This document shows, one piece after another, positions 1 through 9,610 of a stretch of 64,000 nucleotides of DNA (position 1 is its first letter; each line of letters starts with the position of its first letter). Under the pieces are notes generated by a model. The model worked only from the letters and a program-made list of their open reading frames with translations. It ran no database searches and was not told where the DNA came from. This DNA is from JBMNCR01 sp049366695 (lineage in GTDB: Bacteria; Bacillota; Clostridia; Eubacteriales; Alkalibacteraceae): positions 124,001 to 188,000 of the forward strand of contig JBMNCR010000034.1 of NCBI GenBank assembly GCA_049366695.1, given 5' to 3'. The translations under genes and the position numbers were made by a program.

Positions 1-512
1 TCTTCAATTTTTTTTGGTGTTTCATCTAATCTTAAAGATAATATTTGAGCCCCTCTAGAAACTTCGAAACTATTATTATCAATTATACCATTAAATAAAA
101 CTTCATCTGTTATTAATAATAACTCTTCTTCTACAGAAACAATTATTTTTAAGGAATCTAGAATCCTTTGTGAACCTTTATTATCATATCCAACTCTTAT
201 AATATCACCGGTTTTCAAATTCAAATTAGAAAACTCATTATATAGTCCATTTTTATAAAACACAACAAAGCCATATTCATCATCAATTACTTTAAGAGAA
301 TTATTATCAATAAATCCAACAAATACTCCGCTGGAAATATTTTTTTCACTATCACCTTCATAAATATTTTCAACATCAACTTGTTCTTTTATTATGTGAT
401 TTTCCTCATAAATATCTTCACTATTGATATCTTTAGATATACACGACGTTAATAACAATAATGTAATCACTATTATAATAAAACAATAATAAAATCTCTT
501 AATACCAATCAC
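1..512 (-). CDS. Putative lipoprotein, C-terminus beyond window edge
   Basis: The reading frame stays open from a GTG at 512 to the window edge, so the C-terminus is missing. The protein opens with a short basic and hydrophobic stretch ending in the lipobox LTSC, which predicts a lipid-anchored exported protein. After an acidic linker there are two similar beta-rich segments. One contains GFIDNNSLKV (about residue 57) and the other GIIDNNSFEV (about residue 133), which suggests an internal duplication. The GTG lies 16 nt after the aroF stop with no clear ribosome site, so translation may be coupled to aroF. An ATG a few bases upstream is in another frame and stops at once. It vaguely resembles DUF3221-type lipoproteins. 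The function is unknown. Confidence 0.6.
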   Translation of the reverse strand, partial: MIGIKRFYYCFIIIVITLLLLTSCISKDINSEDIYEENHIIKEQVDVENIYEGDSEKNISSGVFVGFIDNNSLKVIDDEYGFVVFYKNGLYNEFSNLNLKTGDIIRVGYDNKGSQRILDSLKIIVSVEEELLLITDEVLFNGIIDNNSFEVSRGAQILSLRLDETPKKIE

Positions 513-528
513 ACTTTCATAAAATATA

Positions 529-1557
529 TTATAGATTTTCTGCTATATCATAAATCAGTTTCTCAGTGTCTTTCCATCCTAAACATGGATCAGTTATTGA
601 CTTACCATAAATATTTTCGCCTATCCCTTGTTTTCCTTCTTCTAGATAACTCTCTATCATTAAGCCTTTTATCATCTTTTTTAATAGCGAATCATATTTT
701 CTACTCATTAAAATTTCCATGGCAATTCTCGGTTGTTCATAGTATCTTTTCATTGAATTAGCATGATTTGTATCAACAATAATTGTAGGATTCTTTAAAT
801 TCATTTCTTCATACTTTTTACCAATATATGATAAATCTTCATAGTGATAATTTGGTATATTTCTCCCATATGAATTAACTGCTCCTCTTAATATCGCATG
901 AGTCAGAGGATTTCCAGATGTTTGCACCTCAAATCTATTATATAAAAAAGTATGCTCAAGTTGTGCAGCTAATATGGAATTTAGCATTACAGATAAATCT
1001 CCACTAGTAGGATTTTTCATACCTACCGGCACATCTACACCACTTACAGTTAATCTATGTTGTTGATTTTCTACCGAACGAGCGCCTATTGCTATATATC
1101 CTAAAATATCTGTTAAATATATATAATTTTCAGGATATAACATCTCATCAGCTGAAGACATATATGTCTCACTTAATGCTCTTAAATGCATTTTTCTAAT
1201 TGCTTTAATACCTTCTAATAAGTTTGGTTTCTTAGTTGGATCTGGCTGATGAACCATCCCTTTATAGCCTTCACCTGTTGTTCTTGGCTTATTAGTATAT
1301 ATCCTAGGTATTATTAATATATTATCTTGAACCTTATCCTGAACTTTTGCTAATTTTTCAATATATTCGCACACAGAATCTTCATTATCTGCAGAACAAG
1401 GTCCGATAATCAGAATGAATTTATCATTCTTATTCTCAAAAACATCTTTAATTTCTTTATCTCTTTTTTCCTTAATTTTCTTGATATGATTCGGCACCGG
1501 AATCTGTTGAATTATTTCCTCTGCTGCAGGTATTTTATTTAAAAATTTCATTCCCAT
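529..1557 (-). CDS. aroF: 3-deoxy-7-phosphoheptulonate (DAHP) synthase, class I AroG/F/H type
   Basis: This enzyme condenses phosphoenolpyruvate and erythrose-4-phosphate, the first step of aromatic amino acid synthesis. The 342-residue length is typical of the E. coli AroFGH family. Visible family motifs are GPCSAD (about residue 52), RIYTNKPRTTGEGYKG (about 84), ARSVENQQHR, VGMKNPTSGDL and VDTNHANS, which carry the PEP, phosphate and metal ligands. The ATG has an AAAGGAG site 8 nt upstream. No separate regulatory or chorismate-mutase domain is present. Other aromatic pathway genes are not nearby, and the only neighbour in the same direction is the cut-off lipoprotein gene. No leader or T-box is evident in the 220 bp upstream. 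Confidence 0.96.
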   Translation of the reverse strand: MGMKFLNKIPAAEEIIQQIPVPNHIKKIKEKRDKEIKDVFENKNDKFILIIGPCSADNEDSVCEYIEKLAKVQDKVQDNILIIPRIYTNKPRTTGEGYKGMVHQPDPTKKPNLLEGIKAIRKMHLRALSETYMSSADEMLYPENYIYLTDILGYIAIGARSVENQQHRLTVSGVDVPVGMKNPTSGDLSVMLNSILAAQLEHTFLYNRFEVQTSGNPLTHAILRGAVNSYGRNIPNYHYEDLSYIGKKYEEMNLKNPTIIVDTNHANSMKRYYEQPRIAMEILMSRKYDSLLKKMIKGLMIESYLEEGKQGIGENIYGKSITDPCLGWKDTEKLIYDIAENL

Positions 1558-1777
1558 TAGATTATTCTCCTTTTGTAAATTCGATTTCTTTATTATTTTT
1601 TATGTTCTTGATATTTTTTATTATAACATTATATATGAAAAACTATTATTTTAGAAGTTAAAACCCTATATATATTGTTTATTTTAAAATATGAGTTATA
1701 CAATTATAATAAAATAACTATTATATGATATAATTACATTAGAATTTAATATTATATTAACATTAGAAGAGGTTAAA

Positions 1778-3850
1778 ATGAATATATTATCACTTTTTTC
1801 TTTCGCATGTTTTATTTCCTCCATTTATTTAGGGATTTATATGTGTTTTCAAGACTACAAAAACATATTGAATCAAATGTTTTTTGTATCATGCTTGAGT
1901 TTGAGTATTTGGGCATTTTCTTATACTTTCTTTTATTCTGCTCCTAATATTGAAACTGCGTGGTTTTGGCACAAATTAAGTTCCATAGGATGGTGTAGTT
2001 TTGTTAATATAGCATTGCATTTTTTTATTATTTTAACAGGTAATAAACATATATTAAAAAAATCATATACTTATATTTTATTATATCTACCACCGCTGGT
2101 ATTAATTTTGAAATGTTTTTTTTCTTCTACAACTCCAATAGCAACGGATTTGATATCTACAAAATTAGGATGGGCTTATATAAATAATGTTAAATCTCCG
2201 TGGTTATGGATTTATTTGGTTGTCATAATAATTTATTTTATATATTGTATGTTTATAATTTATAGATGGGGAGAACAAACTACAATAACTAGAGAAAAGA
2301 AACAGTCTAAATTGTTTGTAATCTTAAATTCAACTTTTCTAGTTTTAGCATTATTTTTTGATGCAGGTCTAACTTTATTAAAAATACCATTCCCCCCAAT
2401 AGCAACAATTATCATTAACTTTTGGTTATTAGGTATTTACTATATCATCATTAAATACAAACTCATGCTATTAAATAATATAACAGCTTCAAACTTAATA
2501 CTAAAAACAATAATAGAACCGGTTATTTTAGTAGATTTTCACGGAGAAATCGTATCAATAAATAGAGCAACTACAGAATTATTAGAATACAATAAGGAAT
2601 ATTTAATTGGTTTAAAGTTAAAAGACATATTTTCAAACAATAAATCTTATGATCATATATTTAATAGTGTATTATCAAATAAATCAACTAAAAATCAAGA
2701 TATAATATTACAAGGAAAAAATAATAGAATACACACTTTGTGTTCGTGTTCTTTAATGGAAGACTACTTTAGAGATTTTATAGGATTAGTTTTTATATTT
2801 CATGACATATCTCAACGTATGATAGCAGAAGAAAAATTAAAACACCTTATTTATCACGACAAATTAACCAATCTTTATAACAGGGATTATTTTGAAAAAA
2901 AATTAATCGAGTTAAACAAGAAAGATAATCTTCCTTTGAGCATAATAATGACAGATATAAATGGTCTAAAACTGACTAATGATGTATTTGGTCATTATGA
3001 AGGAGATAAACTAATAAAATGCACAGCAAATATTTTAACTGAAAATTGTCGTGAAAGTGATATTATATGTAGATGGGGTGGTGATGAATTTCTTATAATC
3101 CTCCCTAATACATACGATTCAGAAACTATAAAGATATGTAACAGAATATCTACCGCATGCGAAAATACTCTTATAAATCCTATCCCTGTAAGTGTATCAA
3201 TTGGATGGTCAATAAAAACAAATCCAAGTCAAGATATAAACGATATTGTTATAGAATCTGAGAACATGATGTATCAAAACAAACTAATGGAAAGCAAGCG
3301 TTATCGCAATAAAATAATCACTAGCTTGATTAAATCACTTACAGAGAAAATTATAAATTATGATCAACACGTAACTAGTTTACAAAAGTATTGTATGAAA
3401 TTTGCAAATGCCTTAAATTTATCAAATGGGATGCAGGAAAGGCTCATCCTCTTATCAAATTTACATGATCTTGGTCATATTGTACTGCCAGAAAACATAT
3501 TAAAAAAGACTGGCAAACTAACTGAAAAAGAATGGCAGAGTGTAAAATCTCATAGTGAAGTAGGATATAAAATAACCCAATCTGCTACAGAATTAAGTTG
3601 TATATCTGAAGAAATTTTAACACATCACGAAAAATATAATGGAACAGGATATCCAAATAGACTTATGCATGAAGAAATCCCTCTATTATCAAGAATATTC
3701 TCTATTGTAGATGCTTACGTTGTTATGACCGAAGGAACGATCTATAAAAAAGCAATATGTAAAGAAGAAGCAATAAATGAGCTTAAAAATAATGCAGGCA
3801 CACAATTTGATCCATATTTAGTAGATGTATTTATAAAATTTATAAATTAA
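1778..3850 (+). CDS. 7TM-PAS-GGDEF-HD-GYP cyclic-di-GMP turnover protein
   Basis: A 690-residue membrane sensor. Residues 1 to about 225 form roughly seven hydrophobic helices of the histidine-kinase 7TM type. A PAS domain follows at about 235-350. Next comes a GGDEF diguanylate cyclase domain with an intact WGGDEF signature near 434-438, then an HD-GYP phosphodiesterase domain at about 520-690. HD-GYP landmarks are HDLGH (562), SH, HH and GTGYP (about 621). The putative metal ligands are present, but the usual HDxGK lysine is His, and the usual DAYDAMT segment reads DAYVVMTE, so hydrolysis may be altered. The ATG follows an AGAGG site. It stands alone, divergent from aroF and convergent with tcdA. 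Opposing activities in one chain imply signal-dependent switching, and the signal cannot be read from sequence. Confidence 0.92.
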   Translation: MNILSLFSFACFISSIYLGIYMCFQDYKNILNQMFFVSCLSLSIWAFSYTFFYSAPNIETAWFWHKLSSIGWCSFVNIALHFFIILTGNKHILKKSYTYILLYLPPLVLILKCFFSSTTPIATDLISTKLGWAYINNVKSPWLWIYLVVIIIYFIYCMFIIYRWGEQTTITREKKQSKLFVILNSTFLVLALFFDAGLTLLKIPFPPIATIIINFWLLGIYYIIIKYKLMLLNNITASNLILKTIIEPVILVDFHGEIVSINRATTELLEYNKEYLIGLKLKDIFSNNKSYDHIFNSVLSNKSTKNQDIILQGKNNRIHTLCSCSLMEDYFRDFIGLVFIFHDISQRMIAEEKLKHLIYHDKLTNLYNRDYFEKKLIELNKKDNLPLSIIMTDINGLKLTNDVFGHYEGDKLIKCTANILTENCRESDIICRWGGDEFLIILPNTYDSETIKICNRISTACENTLINPIPVSVSIGWSIKTNPSQDINDIVIESENMMYQNKLMESKRYRNKIITSLIKSLTEKIINYDQHVTSLQKYCMKFANALNLSNGMQERLILLSNLHDLGHIVLPENILKKTGKLTEKEWQSVKSHSEVGYKITQSATELSCISEEILTHHEKYNGTGYPNRLMHEEIPLLSRIFSIVDAYVVMTEGTIYKKAICKEEAINELKNNAGTQFDPYLVDVFIKFIN

Positions 3851-3867
3851 TAATTTACTTTGTTATC

Positions 3868-3957
3868 GTACTAGGCAAGTCGAAGAACATGCCGTAATCC
3901 TGATGCCTTGAAAAATAGGAAAATGCATCACCATGGAGGTTCAAAGATTTTAGATAT
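3868..3957. other. GC-richer intergenic patch with small hairpins, possible ncRNA or element remnant
   Basis: The gap between two convergent genes holds about 90 bp of visibly higher G+C than its neighbours. It contains two potential stems. One is GGCA/TGCC around 3875-3892, and the other is GATGC/GCATC around 3901-3930. No open frame, terminator T-run or riboswitch family is recognised. It could be a small RNA, a degenerate insertion-element end or an RNA processing site. The strand is undetermined. Confidence 0.25.
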
Positions 3958-3968
3958 ACACTATTACC

Positions 3969-4724
3969 TTAATGGTTTATTATATCTTTTATTACTTCAC
4001 CAGCTATTATTAGCCCAACTACGGAAGGAACAAAAGAAACACTTCCAGGAGTTTGTTTCCTAACAGTGGGTTTATCACTGGTAATCGATGTGCATTTATA
4101 ATCATCACTACAACTACCTTCTTCACTTACATTAGGAGTTATGGGCATTTCTTTAGAATAAACTACTTTTAATGAATCGATTTCTCTTTTTCGAAGTTCT
4201 TTTCTCATTACTTTTGCTAAAGGACAAATAGAAGTAGAATATATATCGGCTATTTCAAATTTAGTAGGATCTAATTTATTACCTGCACCCATTGCACTTA
4301 TTATTCTAATCCCCTTTAGTTTAGCATTTACAATTAAATCAATTTTTCCAGTAACTGTATCAATAGCATCCACAATAAAATCGTAATCATCCTTTATTAA
4401 GTCATTGGCAGATCCTGGCATATAAAAGCTTTGATAGGTAACTACCCTTGCTTCGGGATTAATATCAAGTATTCTCCCTTTCATAACTTCAACCTTTGGT
4501 TTACCTATTGTTTTTCTAGTTGCATGTATTTGCCTATTTAAATTAGTCAAACAAATACAATCATCATCTACAAGAACAAAATTACCGATTCCAGATCTAA
4601 CAAGACCTTCTACTACAAAAGACCCAACTCCTCCAATTCCAAATACAGCTACTTTACTAGTTTTTAATTTTCTTAAACTTTCCTTTCCTATTAAAAGTTC
4701 TGTTCTTGAAAATTCATGCACCAT
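3969..4724 (-). CDS. tcdA: tRNA threonylcarbamoyladenosine dehydratase (TcdA/CsdL)
   Basis: A ThiF/MoeB/HesA-fold adenylating enzyme that cyclises t6A37 to ct6A in ANN-decoding tRNAs using ATP. The 251 residues fit the family. The N-terminal nucleotide-binding glycine motif GIGGVGSFVVEGLVRSG (about residues 29-45) is followed by LTNLNRQIHA, DAIDTVTGK and the AMGAGNKLDPTKFEIADI region typical of TcdA rather than MoeB. A Cys pair occurs in the C-terminal half (GSCSDDYKC). The ATG is preceded by GGTGA at a short distance. It is transcribed alone toward the c-di-GMP gene. Confidence 0.93.
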   Translation of the reverse strand: MVHEFSRTELLIGKESLRKLKTSKVAVFGIGGVGSFVVEGLVRSGIGNFVLVDDDCICLTNLNRQIHATRKTIGKPKVEVMKGRILDINPEARVVTYQSFYMPGSANDLIKDDYDFIVDAIDTVTGKIDLIVNAKLKGIRIISAMGAGNKLDPTKFEIADIYSTSICPLAKVMRKELRKREIDSLKVVYSKEMPITPNVSEEGSCSDDYKCTSITSDKPTVRKQTPGSVSFVPSVVGLIIAGEVIKDIINH

Positions 4725-5042
4725 TTAAATCACCTATTCGTTTTTATTTATTATTACCTATGAAATAATTTGTAGTATGAATATCATTTTATACTGCATT
4801 ATTATAACACTAATTTACATAGAATTGAATTTACTATTATCATACATGTATTCATATAATAAATCTAAACACTCTACAAGATACATATAATTATCTATCT
4901 TCTTAAAAAGCAATCAAATAATTAAATATATTTTAATATATGTAATATTATAAATTATTATTTTTTATATTATTGTAATTATTTACACATTTGTTAAAAT
5001 AGAATAGTAACGAATATGTTTAAACAAAGGGAGGAATTAGCA

Positions 5043-6635
5043 ATGAATTTATCAACACCTAACAGCAATGATGCCACAAGAACTTTTAATCGTTCCAAAA
5101 GCGTAGTGCCAACAAGCGGATTGTGCTCAAGATGTGTAGACGGATGTAAAGGAAATTGTGAAGTATTTAAATCTACGTTTAGGGGAAGAGAATTAATTTA
5201 TCCTGGACCATTTGGAGATGTCACTTCTGGCGCTGACAAAGATTACCCTGTAGATTATTCTCACTTAAATATTCAAGGCTACGCACTTGGTGCAAAAGGT
5301 CTACCCGAAGGTATTGAACCTAATCCCGATAATGCTCGATTTCCTAATGTAAACGTAGAAACTGAATATGGATGGTCAAACAAAGTAAAAATGAGTTTAC
5401 CAATTTTTACTGGAGCATTAGGTTCAACTGAAATTGCTAGAAAAAATTGGGAACACTTTGCTATAGGTGCTGCAATTTCAGGAGTTACCATAGTATGTGG
5501 TGAGAATGTATGTGGAATCGATCCAAAACTTGAATTAGATGCTAATAACAAAGTAATAAGTGCTCCAGACATGGACCGAAGAATCGAATCTTATAAAAGA
5601 TATCATACTGGTATGGGTGAAATCCTTATTCAAATGAATGTTGAAGATACTCGTCTAGGTGTAGCAGAATACATAATCAATAAGCATAAAATAGAAACCA
5701 TAGAGCTTAAATGGGGTCAAGGAGCAAAATGTATCGGCGGCGAGATTAAAATTAAATCACTCGATAGAGCTATACAACTCAAAAAAAGAGGCTATATTGT
5801 AACACCAGATCCGGAAGATCCTATTAATCAAGCTGCATATAATCAAGGTGCTATAAAAGAGTTTGAAAGACATAGTAGACTGGGATTTATTAGTGAAGAA
5901 AGTTTTATGTCCGAAGTTGAAAGATTAAGAAATATGGGATACAAACGTATAACTCTAAAAACTGGAGCATATGGTCTAAGAGAATTAGCCATGGCAATAA
6001 AATGGAGTTCTAAAGCTAATATCGATCTTTTAACAATAGATGGTGCTCCCGGAGGAACTGGAATGAGTCCTTGGAGAATGATGGAAGAATGGGGTATGCC
6101 TTCTCTATATCTTCATTCCGCAGCATATGAATTTGCTAAAATACTCGATGATAAAGGTGAAAAAGTTCCTGATATAGCGTTTGCAGGAGGATTTAGCTCT
6201 GAAGATGGAATTTTTAAAGCAATGGCTTTAGGAGCTCCATATGTAAAAGCAGTATGCATGGGTAGAGCTTTAATGATACCTGGTATGGTTGGTAAAAACA
6301 TTGATGAATGGATAAAAAACGATAACTTACCTAAAACAGTTAGTGAATATGGAACATCTATTGAAGAAATATTTGTTTGTTATGAAAAAGTAAAAGGTTT
6401 AGTTGGCTCTAATGAAATCAAAAATATTCCTCTTGGTGCTATAGGCATCTTTACTTATGCAGATAAATTAAAAGTAGGATTACAACAATTAATGGCAGGA
6501 GCCAGATGTTTTAATACAAAATCTATTACTAGAAATGAATTAATGTCGTTAACTGATGAATGTACTAAAGTTACTAAAATACCTTATTTAATGGATTGTA
6601 ATAGAAATGAAGCACTTGACATACTAAATAGCTAA
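5043..6635 (+). CDS. Glutamate-synthase-domain FMN protein with N-terminal Cys cluster
   Basis: A 530-residue stand-alone GltS_FMN-domain protein (COG0069), not full-length GltB, which would also carry glutaminase and GXGXG domains. A Cys-rich segment near residues 28-42 (CSRCVDGCKGNC) may bind an Fe-S cluster or zinc. The rest is the FMN-binding TIM barrel, with TLKTGAYGLRELAMAIKW, TIDGAPGGTGMSPWRMMEEW and FAGGFSSEDGIFKAMALGA as recognisable stretches. An upstream in-frame ATG at 5016 exists, but GGGAGG sits correctly before the ATG at 5043, so that start is chosen. It is monocistronic and ends at a bidirectional terminator. It probably acts as an FMN-dependent oxidoreductase. The nitrogen acceptor and partner subunit are unknown. 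Confidence 0.88.
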   Translation: MNLSTPNSNDATRTFNRSKSVVPTSGLCSRCVDGCKGNCEVFKSTFRGRELIYPGPFGDVTSGADKDYPVDYSHLNIQGYALGAKGLPEGIEPNPDNARFPNVNVETEYGWSNKVKMSLPIFTGALGSTEIARKNWEHFAIGAAISGVTIVCGENVCGIDPKLELDANNKVISAPDMDRRIESYKRYHTGMGEILIQMNVEDTRLGVAEYIINKHKIETIELKWGQGAKCIGGEIKIKSLDRAIQLKKRGYIVTPDPEDPINQAAYNQGAIKEFERHSRLGFISEESFMSEVERLRNMGYKRITLKTGAYGLRELAMAIKWSSKANIDLLTIDGAPGGTGMSPWRMMEEWGMPSLYLHSAAYEFAKILDDKGEKVPDIAFAGGFSSEDGIFKAMALGAPYVKAVCMGRALMIPGMVGKNIDEWIKNDNLPKTVSEYGTSIEEIFVCYEKVKGLVGSNEIKNIPLGAIGIFTYADKLKVGLQQLMAGARCFNTKSITRNELMSLTDECTKVTKIPYLMDCNRNEALDILNS

Positions 6636-6640
6636 ATAAT

Positions 6641-6685
6641 AAAAGCATACACTTTGAATCTTTACTAAAAAAAGTGTATGCTTTA
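6641..6685. terminator. Bidirectional terminator hairpin
   Basis: A 14-bp perfect stem (arms 6642-6655 and 6671-6684) lies between two convergent genes, with A/T tracts on both sides, so it can end transcription from either direction. Confidence 0.85.
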
Positions 6686-6696
6686 TTATTAAATTA

Positions 6697-7080
6697 TCAG
6701 CCTTTTTCTATTTCTGAATTAATTTTATTTTGACATTTTACACATAATACTGTATAAGGAACTATTTCTAATCTTTCTACAGAGATATTAGAGCCACAAT
6801 TCGTACATCTTCCATATGTCCCTGCATTTATTTCATGGAGAGCATTGTCAATTTTATTAATAATAGACAATTCGTTTCCTTTAAAAGCTGAACCTCTCTC
6901 CCTATCATTCATTTCAGAACCTAAATCTGCAGGATGATTATCATAATGTGATAGTTCTGTAGACATTTCAGAAGTGATATCAATTATATTATTTTTTTTC
7001 ATATTATCAATTAAATCATTCAATCTTTTCTTTTCGTTTAATAATTTATCTTTAAAATAACTCTTCTTATCTTCTCTCAT
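6697..7080 (-). CDS. DksA/TraR-type zinc-finger protein, YteA-like
   Basis: A 127-residue protein with an N-terminal helical, probably coiled region and a C-terminal C4 zinc finger (CTNCGS then CVKCQ, about residues 95-120). This is the arrangement of the DksA/TraR family and its sporulation-associated YteA subgroup in Firmicutes. Family members bind the RNA polymerase secondary channel or have uncharacterised stress or sporulation roles. AGGTG lies 5 nt before the ATG at 7080. A TTG one codon upstream is too close to that site, so ATG is preferred. It is a single gene convergent with the glutamate-synthase-like gene. Confidence 0.85.
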   Translation of the reverse strand: MREDKKSYFKDKLLNEKKRLNDLIDNMKKNNIIDITSEMSTELSHYDNHPADLGSEMNDRERGSAFKGNELSIINKIDNALHEINAGTYGRCTNCGSNISVERLEIVPYTVLCVKCQNKINSEIEKG

Positions 7081-7152
7081 CAATTCACCTGCTATTACAA
7101 TATTATTGAGTTATTTTATGTAAATATATTTTTTTTATTACAAGAGATAAAA

Positions 7153-9135
7153 TTATAAATTAAATCTACCAATCGCAGTGGCACTAACTTTTCTACTCAT
7201 AAATAAATCTTTTGGAGTATCTAAATCTTCAAAAACTGAAACTGTAATGTCTCCCGATGCTCCCCTTCTTATTGCTTCTTCTTTTGCAGAGAACTTTGCT
7301 TCTTCTTTTGCAATTTCTATAGCATCTTCTATAGTATCCACATGTCTATTATCTGTTTTACCAAAAACAACATAACCTTTACTAATATGAGGTTTAACAT
7401 CAATATCACAAGTCACACTAATATTACCCACTACTGCTCCTAATGCATTAGCTACACTAGCATTATCCGGAATAATATACTTTGTATTCAAAGCCTTAGC
7501 CACGTCTGGTAAGAAAATATGTATCGGTGCACCTACTCCGACGAGGGTAGCAGGTATATTAAAATTCAACTTCAAAAATCCTCCTGATACGTCGTTATTA
7601 GAAACACTCCATCCTTCACATATCATTTTTTTCAAATCATCATCAATACCATTTTTTTTATATGCATTATATTTATCTTCTAAAAGCATTCTGACAATAT
7701 TATAGTACAAAGTTTCTTTCACCTTATCATATACCATATCACATAGTTTTTCTTTTGTTACACCCATACATAAAGATACATATTCAGCTCCTAAATTTGC
7801 AGCCTCTGAGTTGAATTTATTAAAATCACCTTTAACATGCATTAAATCTGTTGGTGTTAGTCCACAACGTATGATAATACCTTCCTCTTCTAATCGATCA
7901 AAAAACATAGAATAAACGCGTTTATTAATTATATCAACGCATTCAGAATAAATAAGCGGTCCATCTTTTAATGCTTTGCAAAAATTTCTTTCTTCTACTG
8001 AGTAATTTCCATTATTTGAAATATCCTTAACTAATGAAAAAAATTCATGTGTATGTTCCTTGGATATATCACCTTTCCATACAAGTTTTTTTAATTTTTT
8101 TAACATATTAGGACATTTATCGGTAGCTATTGATAATGGTATTACTCTAGAAGTTTCTAATATTAATGAACCTTTTTTATTTGTAGAAATCCTGCTATCC
8201 CCGCCTAATCCGAAAGTATCAATATAAACTGATTTAACAAAAGTTTGCCATTTTCCTACCTTTACCCCATCTTTAGTCTTAACAGGAAGTCCTTCTTTTA
8301 CAATAGCCATATCCGTTGTAGTTCCACCCATATCTATTATCATACAATTCTTTTCTTTAGTGAGTTCGACCCCTCCCATAACACTAGCAGCGGGACCACA
8401 TAAAAGGGTTTCTACAGGACGTACCGTAGTAAATTTTTCTGACATTAAACTTCCATCACTTCTAACAATGACTACAGGAGCATTAATATTCCTTTTATCC
8501 AATGAAATTTTTATAGCCTTAAGAAAATCATCGATTACTGGAATAAGTCTAGCATTTAATAATGTACTTGCACCTCTTTTTACATAGTTTAAATCATTAA
8601 ATAATTCATACCCGCATATGGTTTTTTTACCATATTCTTTTATAATTAATTCTTTTGCTCTTCTCTCAGTTTCAGAATTTCTAATTCCTAATTGCTGTAC
8701 AACTGCAATAGCATCAGCGTCTTTCATCCAATCTTTGCAATCTAACAAAAAATCATCCCAATTAGGTTCTTTTTCAATCTCACCAGTATAATTAATTTTC
8801 CCATCAAGAAAATAAATTTCACCTAATTCCGGTAACCCATAGACTTTTCCAGTACGACTTACAACGTCTTTATCTCCACCAATGAAAATTAATTTGCCCC
8901 TCCCACCTTTTTCTTCTACACAAGCATTTGTTGCTAATGTAGTAGAAAGACAAACTATCTCTGCTTTTTGAAGCATTCCTTCTTGAAGCCTATCCAGTGC
9001 ATTGCTAATGCCTATAGATAAATCATCTTTTGTAGTTAAATCTTTAGCAGAACACAATATCTTCTTTTTTTCAAAATCATAAACAACTGCATCAGTATAT
9101 GTACCACCAGTATCAATTCCCACCCCGATTTTCAT
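7153..9135 (-). CDS. Hydantoinase/oxoprolinase family protein (HyuA-like ASKHA ATPase)
   Basis: A 660-residue single-chain member of the hydantoinase A/oxoprolinase family, which hydrolyses cyclic amides with ATP in characterised relatives. The N-terminal phosphate-binding motif DTGGTYTDAVV (residues 8-18) and the second actin-fold motif DMGGTTTDMAIV (about 268-279) are intact. GLGGDSRIS follows (about 312). No HyuB-like partner gene is adjacent. AAGGGG precedes the ATG. It diverges from the betaine-type transporter, with a promoter candidate at 9264-9292. Proximity to the corrinoid genes suggests a role in processing an N-methylated or cyclic substrate, or an ASKHA-type auxiliary role, but this is inference from neighbourhood only. 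Confidence 0.85.
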   Translation of the reverse strand: MKIGVGIDTGGTYTDAVVYDFEKKKILCSAKDLTTKDDLSIGISNALDRLQEGMLQKAEIVCLSTTLATNACVEEKGGRGKLIFIGGDKDVVSRTGKVYGLPELGEIYFLDGKINYTGEIEKEPNWDDFLLDCKDWMKDADAIAVVQQLGIRNSETERRAKELIIKEYGKKTICGYELFNDLNYVKRGASTLLNARLIPVIDDFLKAIKISLDKRNINAPVVIVRSDGSLMSEKFTTVRPVETLLCGPAASVMGGVELTKEKNCMIIDMGGTTTDMAIVKEGLPVKTKDGVKVGKWQTFVKSVYIDTFGLGGDSRISTNKKGSLILETSRVIPLSIATDKCPNMLKKLKKLVWKGDISKEHTHEFFSLVKDISNNGNYSVEERNFCKALKDGPLIYSECVDIINKRVYSMFFDRLEEEGIIIRCGLTPTDLMHVKGDFNKFNSEAANLGAEYVSLCMGVTKEKLCDMVYDKVKETLYYNIVRMLLEDKYNAYKKNGIDDDLKKMICEGWSVSNNDVSGGFLKLNFNIPATLVGVGAPIHIFLPDVAKALNTKYIIPDNASVANALGAVVGNISVTCDIDVKPHISKGYVVFGKTDNRHVDTIEDAIEIAKEEAKFSAKEEAIRRGASGDITVSVFEDLDTPKDLFMSRKVSATAIGRFNL

Positions 9136-9263
9136 AATTCAACCCCTTAAATTTTATAAATAATAAACCCTAAAATTCCCTACATTTCTTGAAGAAACTC
9201 AAAATATTCATTTATGTTCATTCTTTCATTTGTAACTATGAGTCCATCTAATTATCTAATTTA

Positions 9264-9292
9264 AGTATACATTAAAAAATGATAATTAACAA
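9264..9292 (-). promoter_or_regulatory. Candidate sigma-A promoter for the hydantoinase-family gene
   Basis: Reading leftward, TTGTTA (9287-9292) and TATACT (9264-9269) are separated by 17 bp. The -10 is a strong match and the -35 moderate. It lies about 130 bp upstream of the start codon. Confidence 0.5.
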
Positions 9293-9527
9293 AAATTCCT
9301 ATTCAAAAATAACCGACATATTATAATAAAATTTATTATAATAATTCCATAAATCCCTTATAAAATATAAAAGCTTTGAATTATTTTTTATAAAAACAAA
9401 TATAAATATTATTCTTAAAGTGAAAATTGTCTTTATCTCTTGTAATACAAAGGTTATAACTAGATTATTTATATTTTATTATTTTTAAAAAACATACAAT
9501 AAAGTGTGCAAATTATCTTGTCGAAAT

Positions 9528-9556
9528 TTGACAGTGTATTTATTTTTCTATAGAAT
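9528..9556 (+). promoter_or_regulatory. Candidate sigma-A promoter for the betaine-type transporter operon
   Basis: TTGACA (9528-9533), a 17-bp spacer and TAGAAT (9551-9556) lie about 55 bp before the substrate-binding protein start. Apart from this and the leftward promoter, the 9136-9610 stretch is AT-rich with no gene or riboswitch that I recognise. Confidence 0.6.
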
Positions 9557-9610
9557 CAAATACTAAAGATAATAAAATAAACTAATTTTTTAAAAAGAGA
9601 GGACGATTTA

